A stretch of DNA of 64,000 nucleotides from Bacillota bacterium (lineage in GTDB: Bacteria; Bacillota; Dethiobacteria; DTU022). Positions 59,819 to 64,000 of this stretch are shown here, one piece after another. The position numbers and the translations under genes are program-made. Each line of letters starts with the position of its first letter. Position 1 is the stretch's first letter. A model generated the notes under the pieces. That model did no database searches. It saw only the letters and a list, made by a program, of their open reading frames with translations, and was not told where the DNA came from. The stretch lies in contig JAABTH010000010.1 in the NCBI GenBank assembly GCA_011389985.1, positions 26,835-90,834 on the forward strand, written 5' to 3'.

Positions 59819-61246
59819 TTAATTCCGCTTTTCTTCCTCTGCTTCTTTGAGTATTGACATAATCTCCCTGCTGACAGGATCACTTACAACGGTGCCGGGA
59901 TGCTCAGCCAAAATCTGGTCAACCTTAGCTTTGGCCTCTTCGCGAACCGTGGGACGACCCGAGCTGCGCCATTCTTCAAAGGGAGATTCATTACCCAGTT
60001 TACCTGAATATAGCTCACCCCGGCGCATAAAATCTCTCGTATGCACCTGGGCCAGGTAATTGCCGCCATCCATGACCGCTCTGACGACATCAGCGCCTAT
60101 AGATTCTTCGCTTACATCAATGCCCTGTTGCCTGTGAAATACCATACTGTAAATTTCATCATCAATTACCAACTGTTCTGCACTTGCCAGCAGTCCCGCA
60201 TTTAACGACCCCATCCCTGAAACAAAAGTTGCCCGCGCCATCGATGGATAAAGGGCATTCAAAGAGCGTTCGTACCCGGATTGAATATCAGGCACCGCCG
60301 CCCCGGTATCCATACCGTAAACACCTGAAGGCAAACCGTAGTTTCGGGCTATCTGGGCTACGCAGGCGCCGGAAAATCCTAAATCAGGGTCTCTGCCGCT
60401 AACACAACCACTGCGCATATTTGCTGCTGCCAGCCTGCAGGTATAGACCAACGGTGTGCGGCGGTTAACCAGGCGAGCCAGGGTAATGAAAGCCAGCTGC
60501 TCTGCATTCTGCTGCACCAAACCACCGGCAAGCGTAACAGGCGCTGTCAGGCCGCGAGTTGGGCAGGGCAGCATGGTTATAGGAAGTCCTGTCCGGGCGC
60601 TTTCGATTATGGCATCTGTAATATCGGCCGGAAAGTTTAAGGGGCTTAAAGGTGATATCGATAAGGTCCCCATCGGTTTTGCCACCAGCTTTTCAAGACT
60701 ACCGCGAACTGCTGCAGCAATACGAATCAGGTAACGTATCTCCCAGGTATCGGAAGCCGTACCTATATCAACCGGTTTTTGTGTATTTTGAAGAGCATAA
60801 GCGGTCATTGCCAGGGAGGCAACCTCTTCGGGCAAATCAGTTGGCCGCAGGCTTGGCACAACCATGTGCAGGTTCGTCAATTTATCGCTAATTCTGATAT
60901 AATCTATGAGATCAGCTACAAGAGCTTCGCGGATTATATCATCTTTGTGATCTAAAAGCATAGAAACTGAACCAAAATTGTGGGCATAAGTGCGGGGAGC
61001 TTCCGTAAGGGGAAGAACAATGCTCTCATCAACACCATAGAGAGTAACCGGTTCGGGGTCAGTCAAACATTCTTCAACCAATTTTGAAGGAAACCGCAAT
61101 CTTTTGCCGTCTTCCAGGCAGCCTGCAGAAAGCAGTATTTCACGTGCCTCTTTTCCTTCGATAACGGCTCCTGTATCTGCCAGTATTTTTAAAGTCTGAT
61201 CATGAATTAACTGTAAATCGGCCACCGATAAAGGTTCAAATATCAA
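59819..61246 (-). CDS. Trimethylamine methyltransferase (MttB) family protein, non-pyrrolysine
   Basis: 475 aa MttB-like (YAHNFGSVSMLLD, GNYLAQVHTRDFMRRGELYSGKLGNESPFEEW); continuous frame with no internal amber codon. Confidence 0.9.
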   Translation of the reverse strand: MIFEPLSVADLQLIHDQTLKILADTGAVIEGKEAREILLSAGCLEDGKRLRFPSKLVEECLTDPEPVTLYGVDESIVLPLTEAPRTYAHNFGSVSMLLDHKDDIIREALVADLIDYIRISDKLTNLHMVVPSLRPTDLPEEVASLAMTAYALQNTQKPVDIGTASDTWEIRYLIRIAAAVRGSLEKLVAKPMGTLSISPLSPLNFPADITDAIIESARTGLPITMLPCPTRGLTAPVTLAGGLVQQNAEQLAFITLARLVNRRTPLVYTCRLAAANMRSGCVSGRDPDLGFSGACVAQIARNYGLPSGVYGMDTGAAVPDIQSGYERSLNALYPSMARATFVSGMGSLNAGLLASAEQLVIDDEIYSMVFHRQQGIDVSEESIGADVVRAVMDGGNYLAQVHTRDFMRRGELYSGKLGNESPFEEWRSSGRPTVREEAKAKVDQILAEHPGTVVSDPVSREIMSILKEAEEEKRN

Positions 61247-61278
61247 TTAGACTTCTCTCCTTTCGCTACAACAGTTAT

Positions 61279-61929
61279 TTATGACAGATTGAGCATAGCC
61301 CTTACTTTCTTCACTCCGGCAATAGCATCGGCAGCATAGGCATCAGCACCAATCTTGATTGCCCATTCTTCCGACAGAGGAGCTCCGCCAACGATAACCT
61401 TAACCTTATCTCGCAAGCCTTTTTCGGCTAACATATCAATTATTTTTTTCTGTTCCTGTATCGTTGTTGTCATCAGGGCTGAAATACCGAGCACCTGGGC
61501 ATTATTATCCTCGACAGAACGGACAAATTCTGCAGAAGGCACATCTACGCCAAGATCGTAGATCTCCATACCAGCCGCTTTCATCATCATAATTACAATA
61601 TCTTTGCCAATAGAATGTAGATCACCTTTAACCGTACCAATTACGCATTTAACGATATTTTCCTGTTTACCATCCTTGTCTTTAGCCATATGTGGTTCAA
61701 GGTAATCAATAGCGCCGCTCATCGCTTCAGCAGCAAGCATCATATCGGGCAAAAAGTATTCACCCTCCTCAAATTTTTGCCCAACCTGATCAAGTCCAAC
61801 AGTAAGACCGTCCGTAATAAGCTCAAGTGGGGCAATCCCTGAATCAAGTCCTTCCTTAACAAGCGATAATGTTTCGTCCCTTTTTCCTTCGAGCACCGCA
61901 TAGGCTATATTCTGCAGTATTGTCGGCAA
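61279..61929 (-). CDS. Corrinoid (B12-binding) methyltransferase protein, MttC-like
   Basis: GTVKGDLHSIGKDIVIMMMKAAGMEIYDLGVDVP (DxHxxG) plus VKVIVGGAPLSEEWAIKIGADAYAADA. Confidence 0.94.
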   Translation of the reverse strand: MPTILQNIAYAVLEGKRDETLSLVKEGLDSGIAPLELITDGLTVGLDQVGQKFEEGEYFLPDMMLAAEAMSGAIDYLEPHMAKDKDGKQENIVKCVIGTVKGDLHSIGKDIVIMMMKAAGMEIYDLGVDVPSAEFVRSVEDNNAQVLGISALMTTTIQEQKKIIDMLAEKGLRDKVKVIVGGAPLSEEWAIKIGADAYAADAIAGVKKVRAMLNLS

Positions 61930-62353
61930 ATTAATTCCTCCTTATTTATCTCTTCACCGGTGCTATACCGATTAACCCAAGCTATTTTAAGCATAAAAAA
62001 ACAGCCGGCTATTTTACCGAATCGAAACAAAAGTACTTTTATCCTAAACGGCACCCACTGAATATAACGAGAATGATTCTCAGAATAAATCATATAAGTT
62101 CATTAAATATTTTTGCTAATTATACCATATTTTTTTATTATTATATCTATTGTTTAAAATAATTTTTTCCAAACCGTCCGGTTGGCAAACCGGCTGCTGT
62201 CTTAAAAATTACAATAGCATAGTGTAAAGTTATTGTCAGAATCAGCAGGTGAATAACTTAAAGATGTAGAAAGAATATTTTAGAAATAAAACTCAATTTT
62301 TGTGGTATAATAAGTTTGAAAAACTTGAGTTGATTCAAAGGGAGATGAGATAA

Positions 62354-62875
62354 GTGCCTGATATTAAACGTGCATTACTGGTAACGTTAATAATCACCCT
62401 TACCCTGTTTATGTTTGGTTGTCTTGAAAAAGCTTCAAATGAGGGTAACTTAACGGATAATGATCAAGTAATCGAGGAAGCTGCAGCTACCCAGCCCCTT
62501 CAGGTAGAAGTACCTGACGGTAAAACAGACCGCCTGCCAGGAAGTCTTAAATGGGACAGCATCACCATTTATGCAGAAGGCATTGATTTTATCAGTGATC
62601 AGCCCGAAGGTCTGCTTACACAGGTGTCCTCAACCCAAACAATTACAGTTGACTCAACAACCACAACCGAGACTACTGAAACTGCAGTTGTCACTGAAGA
62701 GAGTGAAACGGCAAATCAGGGTTCAGGTGGCTCAACCACTTCAATTCACAGTTCCAGCGGCGGCATAACAACTGATATTACTGTTGATGGATCAATAAAA
62801 GTAACTGAAAGCACCACCAGCACCAGCGGCAGCCAGAGCACCACGAACTGGTGGGAAGTGGACGCAACAAATTAA
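62354..62875 (+). CDS. Small Ser/Thr-rich lipoprotein of unknown function
   Basis: GTG start after GGGAGATGAGATAA; lipobox LFMFGC; low-complexity TTTTETTETAVVTEESET; C-term NWWEVDATN. Confidence 0.8.
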   Translation: MPDIKRALLVTLIITLTLFMFGCLEKASNEGNLTDNDQVIEEAAATQPLQVEVPDGKTDRLPGSLKWDSITIYAEGIDFISDQPEGLLTQVSSTQTITVDSTTTTETTETAVVTEESETANQGSGGSTTSIHSSSGGITTDITVDGSIKVTESTTSTSGSQSTTNWWEVDATN

Positions 62876-62940
62876 AGTTTTTAATAATAATGCAGGCAAA
62901 GATATTTGGAGTAATTTACTGGCAGGAGGTGAAGCGATTG

Positions 62941-63282
62941 TTGACTAATAAACGCTTCATGTTAATCCTGATTATGATCTGTTTTAGCCTTATCTTAATC
63001 GGCTGCGCCGATGCTGAACCGGAAGAGAGCGCTGTGAGCGAACAGAAAGAAGAACCGAAACCCATATCGGCAGAACATCAGGCAATGCTTGATGCCCTGC
63101 ATAGAGATCTTGAAGCAATGTCGGAAGAAGATACTGAAGAAGATACTGAAGATAGCAGCGGTCAGGATCAGGAATCAGAAAAAAACACAACAGTTGTTGA
63201 TGGATTCAAGCATGAAGTTGAAATGGATATTGATGGTGTAATAGAAGAAGGCCATGATGAGGAATGGTGGGTCGTCGACTGA
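62941..63282 (+). CDS. Small acidic lipoprotein of unknown function
   Basis: TTG start at 62941 after AGGAGGTG (ORF track 62851..63282); MLTNKRFMLILIMICFSLILIGC lipobox; C-term EEWWVVD. Confidence 0.75.
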   Translation: MTNKRFMLILIMICFSLILIGCADAEPEESAVSEQKEEPKPISAEHQAMLDALHRDLEAMSEEDTEEDTEDSSGQDQESEKNTTVVDGFKHEVEMDIDGVIEEGHDEEWWVVD

Positions 63283-63314
63283 CTCAACCAGTCGCATATT
63301 TAAATTATAAACCA

Positions 63315-63346
63315 GGGCATGGTGAAAACCATGCCCCTTTTTATTT
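63315..63346 (+). terminator. Intrinsic terminator downstream of the lipoprotein pair
   Basis: GGGCATGGT-gaaa-ACCATGCCC followed by CTTTTTATTT; overlaps the 3' end of larE. Confidence 0.85.
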
Positions 63347-64000
63347 GTTCATACTGCCGGAACGAAAACCATTTAGATCTATTGTAATAAAATCAAATCC
63401 TGCATCTCTTAATTTGCGGTCAATTTCTTTCTTCTTTTTAATAATGAGTTCAAACTCGGTAGGATCAACTTCAATTCTGACCAGTTTTCCGCCGTGTACA
63501 CGCACCCTTAAATTACCCCTGACACCCAAGCTCCTGATATATGCTTCTGCTTCGGCCACCCTGGCCAGGGCAAGGGCAGTTATCTCTTCACCATGGGGGA
63601 AACGTGTAGCCAGGCATGCCGCAGAAGGCTTATCTCCTGTTGACAGTTCACCTCTTAATGAAAGGGCCCTGATCTCTTTCTTGGTCAAACCGGCCTCGAG
63701 CAGAGGGCTTCTAATTTTAAGCTCTTTCAGGGCGCGAAGCCCGGGGCGCTCATCATTGGGGTCATCTGCGTTAGTGCCATCAATTATAGTAGCAAACCCC
63801 CTTGACGCTGCTAAACTCTGTAATTTGCCAAAAATGCGTTTTTTGCAGATATAACATCTTTCATATGAATTACTTTTAATTAAAGGATCGGCCAGAAGAT
63901 CTATAGTTAAAACCAGGTGTGGCACACCCAGGTTGCGGGCTAACCTTTCTGCTTCATCTGCCTCTGCAGCAGGATGCAGTTCAGAGTGCACAGTTACTGC
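63341..64000 (-). CDS. larE: ATP-dependent sacrificial sulfur transferase LarE, 5' end truncated by window edge
   Basis: RCYICKKRIFGKLQSLAASRGFATIIDGTNADDPNDERPGLRALKEL; frame open to the edge (AVTVHSELHP...). Confidence 0.88.
   Translation of the reverse strand, partial: AVTVHSELHPAAEADEAERLARNLGVPHLVLTIDLLADPLIKSNSYERCYICKKRIFGKLQSLAASRGFATIIDGTNADDPNDERPGLRALKELKIRSPLLEAGLTKKEIRALSLRGELSTGDKPSAACLATRFPHGEEITALALARVAEAEAYIRSLGVRGNLRVRVHGGKLVRIEVDPTEFELIIKKKKEIDRKLRDAGFDFITIDLNGFRSGSMNK

Noticed and set aside
59819-61246. Pyrrolysine-encoding MttB
   Set aside because: The reading frame is continuous without an in-frame TAG.
61930-62353. Cobalamin riboswitch upstream of the corrinoid protein gene
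   Set aside because: AT-rich divergent region with only a short CCGGTT-ggca-AACCGG hairpin; no recognisable B12-box element.
63264-63854. 196-aa plus-strand ORF
   Set aside because: Antisense to larE and spans the strong terminator at 63315-63346.

Overview
The window is a 64 kb, gene-dense, moderate-GC chromosomal segment. Gene content (Rnf, Mrp, KOR, AOR, LarE, non-Pyl MttB) suggests an anaerobic Firmicute of clostridial/syntroph/acetogen type; this is inferred from gene content only. Most genes lie on the minus strand. In window order: a Mrp/Mbh-type cation antiporter cluster (E-F-G-MbhD-like-MbhE-like-B-C-D, running off the left edge); rnfCDGEAB with an RnfG carrying three FMN-binding domains; folC-valS; a GlnK/GlnL-like two-component system; an amino-acid oxidation module (korDABC, glutamate dehydrogenase, aldehyde:ferredoxin oxidoreductase, aminotransferase) preceded by a sigma-54 promoter, UAS-like repeats and a sigma-54 activator gene; birA-bioY with a BirA-type operator; a HgdC/BadF-type activase; ysxC-lon-clpX-clpP-tig; a FadR-like TetR regulator with fadN-fadA; an M24 peptidase; a ferredoxin and a divergent MurE-like ligase; tRNA-His and tRNA-Gln; glnA; then an apparently co-transcribed ~15.7 kb, 11-gene minus-strand locus (corrinoid protein, non-pyrrolysine MttB, complete Dpp/Opp-type ABC importer, cytoplasmic C25/gingipain-like protein, C45 Ntn hydrolase, M20 amidohydrolase, MBL hydrolase, glycerol kinase), which is the best candidate for an undescribed catabolic system; two small lipoprotein genes with a shared C-terminal WWxVD motif; and a truncated larE. 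No CRISPR array, rRNA, IS element or prophage was seen. All assignments come from reading the sequence; no database search was run.
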